Origin: a virus
Direction: 5' to 3' (one strand)
Length of the DNA: 64,000 nt
Virus record (IMG/VR): IMGVR_UViG_3300010413_000013
Coordinates: 1 to 64,000 of that record
Position numbers and translations under genes: made by a program. Shown here in pieces: positions 7,850 to 15,478 of the stretch (its first letter is position 1; every line of letters starts with the position of its first letter). The notes under the pieces are model-generated. The model saw nothing but the letters and a program-made list of their open reading frames with translations. It was not told where the DNA came from and ran no database searches.

Positions 7850-8156
7850 TTTTCTTTAAGACTCCTCCTACTATATTATTCAGTTCTTCTGCCGTTTGCA
7901 TTTGTTGTTTAAGAACAACTAACTTTGCTTTCATAATAGTAGCAAACTCAGATCTCTTTCCACATTCTTCTAACACCGCAGGAAATGTCCTTGCTGCTTT
8001 CAACATGAATTTATCCTGCTCTTCTCTGTCTTCTATCCGTGTTGCTTTTCTAGCTATTTCCAAATGATGATCTAGAATAGGAGACAACGCCCAAGCATTC
8101 ATTGCATCTAATAAAGTAGCAATATCTTTTGCTGTTAGTTGTAGAAAGTCTTCCAT
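7824..8156 (-). CDS. Helical protein of unknown function
   Basis: This encodes 110 residues, first gene after an extended -10 promoter at 8205-8213 and with AAAGGAG upstream. It is predicted all-helical (LTAKDIATLLDAMNAWAL, then EEQDKFMLKAARTF and TIMKAKLVVLKQQMQTAEEL) with a polar C-terminus. It begins the small-gene string that ends at the 6.9-kb terminator. Function unknown. Confidence 0.65.
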   Translation of the reverse strand: MEDFLQLTAKDIATLLDAMNAWALSPILDHHLEIARKATRIEDREEQDKFMLKAARTFPAVLEECGKRSEFATIMKAKLVVLKQQMQTAEELNNIVGGVLKKNGKTNEED

Positions 8157-8183
8157 GTCTACTCTCCTTTAATTAGGGGTTTT

Positions 8184-8534
8184 TTATTTCTTCTTTCTAA
8201 TTTTATTATAACACATTTTTATCCGATCTAGCATAGATTTTTTTGGCATTAGCTTTTTTGTGTCTAATATCGGGCGTATATTGATTAACATTTTTTTAAT
8301 CTCTCCCCACCAAGGACCACCTAGCCACTGTTGGTCCCTCTGGTCTACTTCCTTGCAAGCTACTGCTAGTAGTCTACTACAACATCCAGATATTATAAAA
8401 CCATGTCTATTAACAATCTTTTCTGCTTCTATTCTAGTAGTTGCTACTACTATTACTGTTTTATGCTTACTACCATGCAGATCTATTTGCCTTGCTGTTA
8501 TCCTAAATAATTTTCTCTTCTTTGGCTTTTCCAT
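8184..8534 (-). CDS. Small basic protein, paralogue-like to its neighbour
   Basis: This encodes 116 residues. The N-terminal half (FRITARQIDLHGSKHKTVIVVATTRIEAEKIV) has the same strand-strand-helix plan as the gene just upstream, suggesting an old duplication. The C-terminal half is basic and ends in KIRKKK. The next promoter lies inside its last codons. It overlaps its upstream neighbour by 32 bases. Function unknown. Confidence 0.6.
   Translation of the reverse strand: MEKPKKRKLFRITARQIDLHGSKHKTVIVVATTRIEAEKIVNRHGFIISGCCSRLLAVACKEVDQRDQQWLGGPWWGEIKKMLINIRPILDTKKLMPKKSMLDRIKMCYNKIRKKK
8205..8213 (-). promoter_or_regulatory. Extended -10 promoter
   Basis: On the minus strand AAAAATGTGTTATAAT contains TATAAT at 8210-8205 with TG one base upstream. 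It matches the shared promoter core of this phage in 15 of 16 bases and lies inside the end of the preceding gene, about 50 bases before the start at 8156. Confidence 0.65.
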
Positions 8535-8862
8535 TATCTCTGTCCTTATTCATTTCTATTACTTTATCTCTAAAAGCTTTTTCTATCTTCCTTTTACTAT
8601 CTTTTAATTTCTTCTCCTTCAATGGTCCCTTTCCCTCTACATCCTCTTCCACTAATTCATACCACTTCCCCGGTTCCTGTAAAGCTTCTAATGGAGACAT
8701 TTCTACTACTTTATGTATTATAAATTTTCTATCAGATTTAGTATAGAGTCTCACCAAATCAGCAGCCTCTTTTTCTTCCTCTGCTATTATCTTACAGCTT
8801 TTGACAAAAGGAAAACCGTCATCTACAAACTTCACTGTTACCTTAAATATTTTTTTCTTCAT
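8503..8862 (-). CDS. Small protein of unknown function
   Basis: This encodes 119 residues starting after AAGGAAGTAATT. The first half (FKVTVKFVDDGFPFVKSCKIIAEEEKEAADLV) is a small alpha/beta unit related in plan to the next gene. The second half is a long, highly charged helix. It follows the metallophosphoesterase gene by 2 bases. Function unknown. Confidence 0.6.
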   Translation of the reverse strand: MKKKIFKVTVKFVDDGFPFVKSCKIIAEEEKEAADLVRLYTKSDRKFIIHKVVEMSPLEALQEPGKWYELVEEDVEGKGPLKEKKLKDSKRKIEKAFRDKVIEMNKDRDNGKAKEEKII

Positions 8863-8864
8863 AA

Positions 8865-9926
8865 TTACTTCCTTAGTAAAAAGTCTACTGTATTAAACTC
8901 TCCATGAACAGGATGTACCAACCAACCACATTGAATAGGTTTAGCTCTTCTTCCCTTCTGGTGATCGTATGCATCTGTACCACAAGCTGCCCCACCTATC
9001 CAGTAGTAGGGATGCTTCAATGGAGAATGCCAATGCCCCATTACTACTTTGTGAAATCTATTATAATCTGGCTCATTCAATCTTATTAATGCTTGTGAAG
9101 CAGTTAATCGTTCAATACCATAATAGGGGAATCCTGCCCATCCCATTACTCCATGTCCATGTGTAATCAAATATCTTCTTGTAGATACTTCTACACTCTT
9201 AGTATGTGAATAGTAAATATTAAAAAGCACATTATCAAGATCGGATACCATTGTCTTTGCTATATGCCCTACTGTATAATTATGAGTATTCAATCCTGCT
9301 TCTCTAGCTGGTGGTTTCTTTGTAAGTCTACCATGATTATCAGGAGTAATATAATTTACTATAATATTCTTAAAATAAGGAGACAGAGCAGCAATAGTTC
9401 TAGCTTTCAATATACCACATCTCAAAGCTTGCACTGGTGCAGGAAAGGCATTAGTTACTGATAGTTCTTTATGAATATCTCCACTGATATTATCTCCAGT
9501 ATCCAATATGTACAAATCCTGTATGGTATATCCAGTTCTTTGTACTTCTATCCATTTGATAAAGTCTACTAATAAATTATCTATGTACACCTCTAGTATC
9601 TCTGGAGAGTATTCATCAAAGCCTTCTATTTCATCTGCCGGTTGTACCTTACCTAAATGCCAATCTGTCAAATGGAGTACTGCTACACATTTACTTCTAC
9701 CTCTTTTGGCTCGTTCAGTAAATATTCTTCTAATAGGTGGGAACTTGTAATCATTCAATTGCAGTGATAATTCTCTAAAGTAGCCTTTTAAATCTCCATA
9801 ATCCTTCTCCAGTGTTTTAATCTCATTCTTTAATCCATCCACTCTTCGACGTAATGCAAGAATTTCTACTTCTTCCCTTGAACATTCTTTTACTTCATCT
9901 AGTGTTTTTATAATTCCATCCATCAT
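8865..9926 (-). CDS. Calcineurin-like metallophosphoesterase
   Basis: This encodes 353 residues. All five phosphoesterase blocks are visible in order after an N-terminal coiled coil (residues 15-60): LHLTDWHLGK, DTGDNISGD, TPDNHGR, THGHG and GHWHSP. These supply the Asp, His and Asn ligands of a two-metal site, so hydrolysis of a phosphodiester or phosphomonoester is expected. The substrate is not known; nucleic acid or a nucleotide is most likely. It overlaps the stop of the upstream helix-turn-helix gene as ATGA, so the two proteins are probably made together and may act together. It is distinct from the Mre11-like enzyme at 40.2 kb. Confidence 0.8.
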   Translation of the reverse strand: MMDGIIKTLDEVKECSREEVEILALRRRVDGLKNEIKTLEKDYGDLKGYFRELSLQLNDYKFPPIRRIFTERAKRGRSKCVAVLHLTDWHLGKVQPADEIEGFDEYSPEILEVYIDNLLVDFIKWIEVQRTGYTIQDLYILDTGDNISGDIHKELSVTNAFPAPVQALRCGILKARTIAALSPYFKNIIVNYITPDNHGRLTKKPPAREAGLNTHNYTVGHIAKTMVSDLDNVLFNIYYSHTKSVEVSTRRYLITHGHGVMGWAGFPYYGIERLTASQALIRLNEPDYNRFHKVVMGHWHSPLKHPYYWIGGAACGTDAYDHQKGRRAKPIQCGWLVHPVHGEFNTVDFLLRK

Positions 9927-10381
9927 AACACCTCATATCTTGAAAGTGATATATGCTTCTTCAGAGTTTTAATACCTTCTAAGCTACTCCAAAGAATAAC
10001 TCTTCTTCCTTTTTGTTCCACCGATATTCTTCTCTCCCTAAATACAGGTAGCATCTTTACCTTATCCCATTTGTTATTACTGATACCTAGGTTTCTTTTT
10101 AATACAACTTCTTCTATGTAATTATCTCCTACCTCTTTCCTCAAATAATCTTCTACCTGAGTTACATAGTCTACTCTCTTCAACATTTCTTCAGCAGGGA
10201 TAACACCATTAGTAGCAGTAGGTAAAGCATCTTTATCCGGTGGATAGATTTTATGGTAGTTCATTTTGTTATAGACTGTTGGCCTAGATACGTTTAATTC
10301 CTGTACACAAGCATCTACTAGTTCTGCTTTAGTAGAATACTTCTCTATATTTGCCATTAACCATTCTTTTATAGTAGTCAT
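9923..10381 (-). CDS. Helix-turn-helix protein
   Basis: This encodes 152 residues with AAAGGAG upstream and an extended -10 promoter at 10405-10413. A helix-turn-helix is visible in the first 45 residues (KAELVDACVQELNVSRPTVY). The rest has two charged segments and a basic C-terminal strand. It is coupled by ATGA to the metallophosphoesterase, which suggests that it places the enzyme on DNA or regulates the pair. Which of these is true cannot be told from the sequence. Confidence 0.6.
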   Translation of the reverse strand: MTTIKEWLMANIEKYSTKAELVDACVQELNVSRPTVYNKMNYHKIYPPDKDALPTATNGVIPAEEMLKRVDYVTQVEDYLRKEVGDNYIEEVVLKRNLGISNNKWDKVKMLPVFRERRISVEQKGRRVILWSSLEGIKTLKKHISLSRYEVL

Positions 10382-10404
10382 AGGTTTTTCTCCTTTCTAA
10401 CTAC

Positions 10405-10413
10405 ATTATACCA
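10405..10413 (-). promoter_or_regulatory. Extended -10 promoter
   Basis: The minus strand reads TATGGTATAATG with TATAAT at 10410-10405 and TG one base upstream. It lies between the terminase stop (10419) and the start at 10381. It lacks the A-run seen in the other copies. Confidence 0.6.
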
Positions 10414-10418
10414 TATAT

Positions 10419-11768
10419 TTAACGAATTGCCCCGGCAATCTTTTTTGTTCCTGCAATTTCTGGAAACAAATCAGTTATCGCCCACACCATAGCATCTGCC
10501 CTATTTGGTGATCCTTCCCCCATAAAACCCCGATCCGTAAAGGAACATTGTTCTTCTTCCAGTTCTGGAAAGTAACCAATATGATGTATCAGACCATTCT
10601 CGTATAATGCTGAAACTGGTTCTGCTCGTACCGCTTTACCCCTAGAGGCTGTTACTCCTACATACTTGACATTCTTCTTCTGTGTCTTCACTACATACTC
10701 TACCATAGCACCACCATAATTCTTCTCTCCTACTATTCTATCAGCAAAATGTCTATCGTATGCATTAGTAGCTACTCTTCCCCAAGTTGCAGGACCAGCT
10801 TTAATAGTAACATCTTCTATTATGTATCCATGATTATTGTCTCCTAGACCAGCTACTACAATTCCTATTTCATCATTATGTGCATTCTCTTCATCATCTG
10901 CACCACTTGGATCTATTGCTACTACTACTTTCTTGAATGCTGGTACATGCCCTCCCGGTTTAATTCTATACTTATCTATTATATCATCTGTCCACAATGC
11001 ATTATCTAGTTCTTCAGTAAATTTACCTTCTAGGAAACGTAGACGTTTAGGACCACTAAGAGTAGACAAAATATCTTCTATGTAATCAGGTGGGAGGTTT
11101 GCTTCATTGTCTTTGGGATTCATGTAGAGAAATTCGTAATCTCTCCCCTTCTTTGGTAGTGGGGATCTACTGATAGGATCTTCTTTCTTGACAAACATCT
11201 TATAGCACCAGTGCGCTTTTGATGGGGGATTACAATCAAAGTAAAATCTATTAATTAAAGCTTCTGCTACTGTTTGTCCATCATCATTTACTACTTCTTG
11301 TACTGCTACTTGTGCAAGCCTTGTCTTCACTATTTCAAATCCAGAAAAAGGTATTTGTGATATCTCGTTCAAGTAGATAGTACAATACTCTAAACCCAAT
11401 ATCTTCTCTGTACGTTCTTTATTATCAAGTCCTCCAAACCATATTTCACTACCATTAGGAAAACGTACTACCCAATCCTGTTTGCTTACTCTCCAATCTC
11501 TACCTTCTTTTAATTCGGGGAAGCATAAGCGCATCATCTTTGGAAAGGTATCAAAAGCTATTGCTTTCTTAACATCGTTGAAAACAGATCGCAGGATACA
11601 ATGTCTACTATTGGGTGCTTTTAGTGCTCGTAGTGCTACACACCTACATAAAAGAAAAGTCTTCCCTGACCTACTCCCTCCTACAAACATTATATATTTA
11701 CTTCTGGAGGAAAGTAGCTGAAGACCTACTAGCTGTTTGGGTGTCCAGATAAAATTAGCTTCTGTCAT
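10419..11768 (-). CDS. terL: Terminase large subunit
   Basis: This encodes 449 residues. The protein is the packaging ATPase and nuclease that pumps DNA through the portal. The Walker A motif GGSRSGKT is at residues 30-37 and a Walker B-like YCTIYLNEIS follows near residue 130. The nuclease half has VVVAIDPSGADD (first metal-binding Asp), EKNYGGAMVEYVV, and a final DAMVWAITDL whose Asp is expected to be a metal ligand. The length is normal for this family. It overlaps the small gene before it by 14 bases, and it is separated from the small subunit by about 3 kb of tiny genes, a larger distance than usual. Confidence 0.93.
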   Translation of the reverse strand: MTEANFIWTPKQLVGLQLLSSRSKYIMFVGGSRSGKTFLLCRCVALRALKAPNSRHCILRSVFNDVKKAIAFDTFPKMMRLCFPELKEGRDWRVSKQDWVVRFPNGSEIWFGGLDNKERTEKILGLEYCTIYLNEISQIPFSGFEIVKTRLAQVAVQEVVNDDGQTVAEALINRFYFDCNPPSKAHWCYKMFVKKEDPISRSPLPKKGRDYEFLYMNPKDNEANLPPDYIEDILSTLSGPKRLRFLEGKFTEELDNALWTDDIIDKYRIKPGGHVPAFKKVVVAIDPSGADDEENAHNDEIGIVVAGLGDNNHGYIIEDVTIKAGPATWGRVATNAYDRHFADRIVGEKNYGGAMVEYVVKTQKKNVKYVGVTASRGKAVRAEPVSALYENGLIHHIGYFPELEEEQCSFTDRGFMGEGSPNRADAMVWAITDLFPEIAGTKKIAGAIR

Positions 11769-11955
11769 CTATTGGAACTTGCCTCCCTCTTATGTTAGTC
11801 CAATCCTTAGTAGGATAGAAGTAGGGACAATCATCCCCATCTACTGGATCAAAGCATGGTCTTTGCTTCTTACACTCTCCAGCAAATTCACAATAGAAAG
11901 TCTTCTTGTATTTTCTCCTTTTGTTCTTCTTCTCTAATTCATCATCATTCTTCAT
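11755..11955 (-). CDS. Small cysteine-rich protein
   Basis: This encodes 66 residues with GAGGAAGAAG before the ATG. The N-terminus is strongly basic (KKNKRRKYKK), then four cysteines in FYCEFAGECKKQRPCFDPVDGDDC could hold a zinc. It overlaps the previous small gene by 11 bases and the large terminase by 14, so all three are probably co-translated. Function unknown. Confidence 0.6.
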   Translation of the reverse strand: MKNDDELEKKNKRRKYKKTFYCEFAGECKKQRPCFDPVDGDDCPYFYPTKDWTNIRGRQVPIDDRS

Positions 11956-12091
11956 CTTCTTCCTCTGAATCCTTATCAGTAGTGGGTTTAGGAGTAGTAA
12001 TATTATGACAACTACTACTATCCTTATTTCTACATTGGTTTGTCCCTCTATTCGGGCAATTATTGTTTTTATTCTTACAGTCTTTATCCAT
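11945..12091 (-). CDS. Tiny cysteine-rich acidic-tail protein
   Basis: This 48-residue frame has an excellent ribosome site (AGGAGG, 6 bases before the ATG) and overlaps both neighbours (8 bases with the sulfotransferase, 11 with the next gene). The cysteines (MDKDCKNKNNNCPNRGTNQC, then SSSCHN) are regularly spaced, and the C-terminus is DSEEEDEE. It is too short to place in a family, but the packing and ribosome site support a real gene. Confidence 0.6.
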   Translation of the reverse strand: MDKDCKNKNNNCPNRGTNQCRNKDSSSCHNITTPKPTTDKDSEEEDEE

Positions 12092-12839
12092 AATTTCCTC
12101 CTAATAATTTATCACCTCTTTTTAATACAGTCCACTGATAGTAGTCCTGTTTAGTTTCACATAATCTATATCCCATCTTACCAAGTAAGTAGTGTTTTAA
12201 CTCTTTATTGATTGCTGCTACTCTTTCCCAAGAAAAAAGCTTTTTGTATTCTACTCCTACTTGCTGATATCTTTTTCTATCACAATTGGTAAACGGTGCT
12301 GATTGTTTTACTTCTTCCGGTATTATGATATCTCCCCACCTAGATTTTTCTACTTCTAAATCATGTTGAATCTGTTGCAGAAACATCTTGGTATAAGCAG
12401 GATTTCTTATTAGTTCTTCATAAGGCACTTGGTAATCACATAGAGGCAACCACCAGTAGTAGAATCTTTGGTAGAGATTGGCAAGCTTTGCTGGATCTAT
12501 TCTTTTATCAATCCTCACTTCTGGATAGACTTTACAGATATTTACTTTCTTTCTATAAATAGAATCAATCCAAGAGTAGGGATGTTTATAGATCAGGAGT
12601 ATGTATATTTTCTTCTCTACTATTGCTCGTAATACTTCTCTACCGTAAATGTGTTTGTGAAAGCCTGTCTTTGGTGTGTTTACAATTACTACTTCTTCAG
12701 TATTCTGCAATAGTAGCTGTTCTAAGAAGGTAGTGCCGCTTCTCTGTAAACCTACTACTACTACATTTTTCTTTTTCATTCCAAGTAGTCTTTCTCTTCT
12801 AGTTTTAACTTCATAGGTATCATAGAATCTAAGGCACAT
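12084..12839 (-). CDS. Sulfotransferase-like protein
   Basis: This encodes 251 residues from the ATG at 12839, which has GGGAG upstream and overlaps the preceding gene by 11 bases. NVVVVGLQRSGTTFLEQLLL is the 5'-phosphosulfate (PAPS) binding loop, and ILLIYKHPYSWIDSIYRKKV is the 3'-phosphate binding segment of the sulfotransferase fold. Members move a sulfuryl group from PAPS to a hydroxyl or amine, usually on a glycan. The acceptor is unknown. It is one of two sulfotransferase-like genes in the window (the other at 55.5-56.2 kb), which is rare for a phage. A GTPase-like P-loop protein of other function is less likely. Confidence 0.72.
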   Translation of the reverse strand: MCLRFYDTYEVKTRRERLLGMKKKNVVVVGLQRSGTTFLEQLLLQNTEEVVIVNTPKTGFHKHIYGREVLRAIVEKKIYILLIYKHPYSWIDSIYRKKVNICKVYPEVRIDKRIDPAKLANLYQRFYYWWLPLCDYQVPYEELIRNPAYTKMFLQQIQHDLEVEKSRWGDIIIPEEVKQSAPFTNCDRKRYQQVGVEYKKLFSWERVAAINKELKHYLLGKMGYRLCETKQDYYQWTVLKRGDKLLGGNYG

Positions 12840-13077
12840 AATGTTCACACTCCCTGCAAAGATCACTGCCCGGTGTATTATCACATTCAGTATTTCTGCA
12901 TAAACATCGAGTAGAAATTAATCTTTCTCTTCTACTAAACATACTATAAACTACCAAATATCTTCTTAGTGCTCTTAGCATATGCCACTTAGTAGATCTC
13001 CCTGTGCTTCTTGCCAGTTCATACATCTTTGCTTTTAATATTTCACTCTCTATAGTAAAATCGTTATTATTCGGCAT
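12829..13077 (-). CDS. Small zinc-finger-like protein
   Basis: This encodes 82 residues. I prefer the ATG at 13077 over an upstream in-frame GTG at 13086 because the AAAGG ribosome site sits directly against the GTG. The C-terminus has five cysteines and a His (CLCRNTECDNTPGSDLCREC, then EHY), a likely zinc site. The middle is helical and basic (KWHMLRALRRYLVVY). Function unknown. Confidence 0.6.
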   Translation of the reverse strand: MPNNNDFTIESEILKAKMYELARSTGRSTKWHMLRALRRYLVVYSMFSRRERLISTRCLCRNTECDNTPGSDLCRECEHYVP

Positions 13078-13093
13078 AGTCTTCACACCTTTC

Positions 13094-13264
13094 TTACCAT
13101 GCTACCCCCCATGACCAAGCAAGCAATAAAGCATTAATAAATATACAAGCATTATTAGTAATATTATCAAAATCAGAATCATGCCCATGCACCATTCCCT
13201 TTATTACTAATACCACCACTACTACTATGTACATCCAAAAATGGAACTTAACAAATAATTCCAT
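13094..13264 (-). CDS. Small membrane protein
   Basis: This encodes 56 residues with AAGGAG 7 bases before the ATG and a promoter about 50 bases upstream. One transmembrane helix spans residues 8-21 (FHFWMYIVVVVVLVI) and a second hydrophobic segment lies near the C-terminus (ACIFINALLLAWSWG). It could be a holin-like, superinfection-exclusion or membrane-anchoring protein; nothing decides between these. Confidence 0.6.
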   Translation of the reverse strand: MELFVKFHFWMYIVVVVVLVIKGMVHGHDSDFDNITNNACIFINALLLAWSWGVAW

Positions 13265-13275
13265 ATTACTACTCC

Positions 13276-13560
13276 TTAAAAGATTAATAGACGTTTTTTA
13301 TTCTCTATATTTATTATATCACGTTTTTCTTGAAGTTCGCTGGTTTTTTTATAAGTCTTTGTTTTCTTTCGTTGATTTACTGTGCCATCCCATCCTTTTA
13401 TGTATCTATCTGCTCTAGCACTTGCTTCTACTCTTCTTGGCAGTGTATCCTCCCTAGACATATCAGGCATTGCAAACTGCTTACTCCAGTTATTATAAAA
13501 AGCGTCTAATATAAGATCTTCTTCATTTGTTTGATTTATTTTATCATCCCAAATAGTCAT
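13276..13560 (-). CDS. Small protein of unknown function
   Basis: This encodes 94 residues. The N-terminus is acidic and aromatic (MTIWDDKINQTNEEDLILDA) and the C-terminus is long, basic and helical (RKKTKTYKKTSELQEKRDI). The tiny membrane ORF upstream ends directly before its ATG (TAAATG). The promoter for the next gene lies inside its last 15 codons. Function unknown. Confidence 0.6.
   Translation of the reverse strand: MTIWDDKINQTNEEDLILDAFYNNWSKQFAMPDMSREDTLPRRVEASARADRYIKGWDGTVNQRKKTKTYKKTSELQEKRDIINIENKKRLLIF
13313..13321 (-). promoter_or_regulatory. Extended -10 promoter
   Basis: On the minus strand AAAAACGTGATATAAT has TATAAT at 13318-13313 and TG one base upstream. It matches the shared core in 14 of 16 bases and precedes the small membrane protein at 13264. 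Confidence 0.6.
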
Positions 13561-13626
13561 TTACCACTCCAAATACTCACAAACTAATATTATGATTAAT
13601 ACTCCTATAATAATTAATGCTTCCAT
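13561..13626 (-). CDS. 21-residue single-helix membrane miniprotein
   Basis: The frame encodes MEALIIIGVLIIILVCEYLE plus a final Trp. It is almost entirely one transmembrane helix. The ATG overlaps the upstream TAA (TAATG) and the stop is followed directly by the next ATG, so it is fully embedded in a coupled string. Length alone gives no statistical support; the coupling and the clean hydrophobic segment are the evidence. Confidence 0.45.
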   Translation of the reverse strand: MEALIIIGVLIIILVCEYLEW

Positions 13627-13826
13627 TATTCTTCTTCCTCTCCTTCATATGTGTCATTAAATAATTCATCATCGGGAATAAGTTTAAGTCTCTTTATAAA
13701 CTTGTATCTTGCAGTATGAGTAGCACTAGTTTTATCGTCTACTGAATTTCTCCATAATCCAAACGGTAGTTGAAACGACTCACTCCCAAATATCTCTACT
13801 AAGTCTTTTCTTCTTCTACTAGGCAT
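13626..13826 (-). CDS. Small protein of unknown function
   Basis: This encodes 66 residues, with TAATG overlaps at both ends. A basic N-terminus (MPSRRRKDLVEIF) and an acidic C-terminus (DDELFNDTYEGEEEE) flank a central KFIKRLKLI helix. No family is recognised. Confidence 0.6.
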   Translation of the reverse strand: MPSRRRKDLVEIFGSESFQLPFGLWRNSVDDKTSATHTARYKFIKRLKLIPDDELFNDTYEGEEEE

Positions 13827-14185
13827 TAGAACACCAAATCCCTTTTAGTTTTTATACCTAGCTCTTCTTCTACTTGCTCTGTTATCTTTTCTACTGCTTC
13901 TTCTGCATTAGCATACGTTGGAATAAATCTTCTATAAGGATCAGCAATACTAGTTACTTCTATAAAATCAGGAGCAGATACATAAGGGAAACTTACTGCA
14001 CTACAACTACTACTAACTATATTACTTCTACCTATATTCCTTTGTGCTGCTTGCTGTATAGGTACTATTTCTACTGGTCTATTTTCCGTTTTCTTCTTGG
14101 TTTCACCTCTTGTCTTTATTATCTCCAATGGTGGAACATATGGAGCATCTATTAAACCCATTTTCAATAGTAGCTTTTTAATCAT
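13826..14185 (-). CDS. Small protein of unknown function
   Basis: This encodes 119 residues with GAGAGG upstream. It begins with a short basic helix (MIKKLLLKMGLIDAPYVPP), has a low-complexity middle, and ends in an acidic helix (EEAVEKITEQVEEELG) and KRDLVF. A disordered linker protein is likely. Function unknown. Confidence 0.6.
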   Translation of the reverse strand: MIKKLLLKMGLIDAPYVPPLEIIKTRGETKKKTENRPVEIVPIQQAAQRNIGRSNIVSSSCSAVSFPYVSAPDFIEVTSIADPYRRFIPTYANAEEAVEKITEQVEEELGIKTKRDLVF

Positions 14186-14187
14186 GC

Positions 14188-14640
14188 TTACCTCTCATTA
14201 ACTCCTTTTACTACTCCTGCTAGCATCTCAATAATATTGCCTGTAACCATTGCAACAGACTTTTGTCCATTATATGTATTTACAAAAAGTAAATCTACAG
14301 TAGCTTTCTTTCCGACTGTTCCTCTAGGCACTACTATACATTCATCTAATTCTGCTGCTAAAAATTCAGGTGCTTCATATTTAGGAGCATCTTCTATACT
14401 TTCTGCTATTTTTATTTTTATACTATTTGTAGACATTTTACTACTCCTTATCTCTTCTTTCACTTCAAAAGCATAATTTACTACTATCCAATCTTCTATA
14501 CAATTTTCTCTACTAATAAGATGGTTTTTGTTCGCTGCTTTCATTTTCATTTTCCAATATGGATAGTAATCCTTAATAATGTCTCCTTCTGTTACTGTAT
14601 GCTCTCCTGCTAGATCTATATACTTAAACCTTCTAATCAT
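14188..14640 (-). CDS. Two-part protein with possible internal start
   Basis: This encodes 150 residues from the ATG at 14640, which has TGGAGAAG upstream. The first half contains EGDIIKDYYPYWKMK and CIEDWIVVNYAFEV, a pattern seen in short phage proteins. The second half (from residue 69) is a separate small beta domain with PKYEAPEFLAAEL and KKATVDLLFVNTYNG. An AAGGAGTAGTAAA ribosome site lies directly before an in-frame ATG at 14436, so the second half may also be made alone as an 82-residue protein. Function unknown. Confidence 0.6.
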   Translation of the reverse strand: MIRRFKYIDLAGEHTVTEGDIIKDYYPYWKMKMKAANKNHLISRENCIEDWIVVNYAFEVKEEIRSSKMSTNSIKIKIAESIEDAPKYEAPEFLAAELDECIVVPRGTVGKKATVDLLFVNTYNGQKSVAMVTGNIIEMLAGVVKGVNER

Positions 14641-14641
14641 T

Positions 14642-14710
14642 TTACTTCTCCATATCATAGAGTAATAGTAGAACTAAAAAGATTATAATCATTACTATTA
14701 AACTACTCAT
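14642..14710 (-). CDS. 22-residue single-helix membrane miniprotein
   Basis: The frame encodes MSSLIVMIIIFLVLLLLYDM plus Glu-Lys. It overlaps the upstream stop as ATGA and its last codons contain the ribosome site of the next gene. Like the ORF at 13561-13626 it is one hydrophobic helix in a translationally coupled position. Confidence 0.45.
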   Translation of the reverse strand: MSSLIVMIIIFLVLLLLYDMEK

Positions 14711-14862
14711 TCTATAAATCCTCTCTGATCTTCATATATACAATCTAGTAATGCCTTCTGTACTTCTTCCGGTAGACTACAAAACCAAGCAAAAAGAACA
14801 GCCTTTGTGTAGTCATTTAATAATATATCATTTGGCTCCGTTGTTACATGCAGTAGAAACAT
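14707..14862 (-). CDS. Small protein of unknown function
   Basis: This encodes 51 residues with GAAAGGATATAAATT before the ATG. It is amphipathic and acidic (FLLHVTTEPNDILLNDYTKA, then SLPEEVQKALLDCIYEDQ). It follows the small terminase by 3 bases. No family is recognised. Confidence 0.55.
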   Translation of the reverse strand: MFLLHVTTEPNDILLNDYTKAVLFAWFCSLPEEVQKALLDCIYEDQRGFIE

Positions 14863-14865
14863 AAT

Positions 14866-15468
14866 TTATATCCTTTCATCAGTTTTATCTACTCTAATGC
14901 TTATAGGAACAGATTCAGTACTACCACCTAGTTCTGTTATCTGCTTTTGATGCCACCGTTCATAATTATTACATAGATTAAAAATAGGACCAGCAGCATG
15001 ACCTTGAAATAGACGTTCTTCTCCATATATTTGACAAACTGCTTTCAGCCTTTTTACTGTGCTACAGAAAGTAGACGGTCTACTAAGTTCACCAGTAGAG
15101 TAGACATATTCTCCTACTTCCCTTTTTTCAAGTAGTTGATCCTCTGTTAAATGTTTTGTGTTTCTTAAATTCTTTTCATAGTCAAGTAGTGTTACTCTAT
15201 CCATTCCTAATGCAAAAGCTAATCCACTTATAGTATATGGTGTAACTTGTTTCCAATAGCTTTCTACTACTTTCTTTTTATCTCCTTTCCCTTTTGTTAT
15301 TTTTACTTTTCTCCAACAGCTTCTAAAGTAGGCTACTCCTGCTTCTTCCATTTGTTCTGGAGTAGAAAACCTTGGTGGTCTACCAAGTCTAGGTAATCCG
15401 GTAATAGGATCTGTCCAAGAAAAACGGTGCAGCCTTTCTACTATTATCCTTTCTCTCTTCTTCCTCAT
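14866..15468 (-). CDS. terS: Terminase small subunit, gp3-like
   Basis: This encodes 200 residues. Small terminase binds the packaging start site and passes DNA to the large subunit. The sequence follows the gp3-like plan: GRPPRFSTPEQMEEAGVAYF at residues 29-48, a helix-turn-helix region YTISGLAFALGMDRVTLLDYE at about 78-98, and AGPIFNLCNNYERWHQKQI near the C-terminus, where related proteins have an alanine-phenylalanine-leucine-lysine motif. The length is normal. Two short genes precede it in the first operon of the leftward unit. Confidence 0.82.
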   Translation of the reverse strand: MRKKRERIIVERLHRFSWTDPITGLPRLGRPPRFSTPEQMEEAGVAYFRSCWRKVKITKGKGDKKKVVESYWKQVTPYTISGLAFALGMDRVTLLDYEKNLRNTKHLTEDQLLEKREVGEYVYSTGELSRPSTFCSTVKRLKAVCQIYGEERLFQGHAAGPIFNLCNNYERWHQKQITELGGSTESVPISIRVDKTDERI

Positions 15469-15478
15469 TATTATTTAT

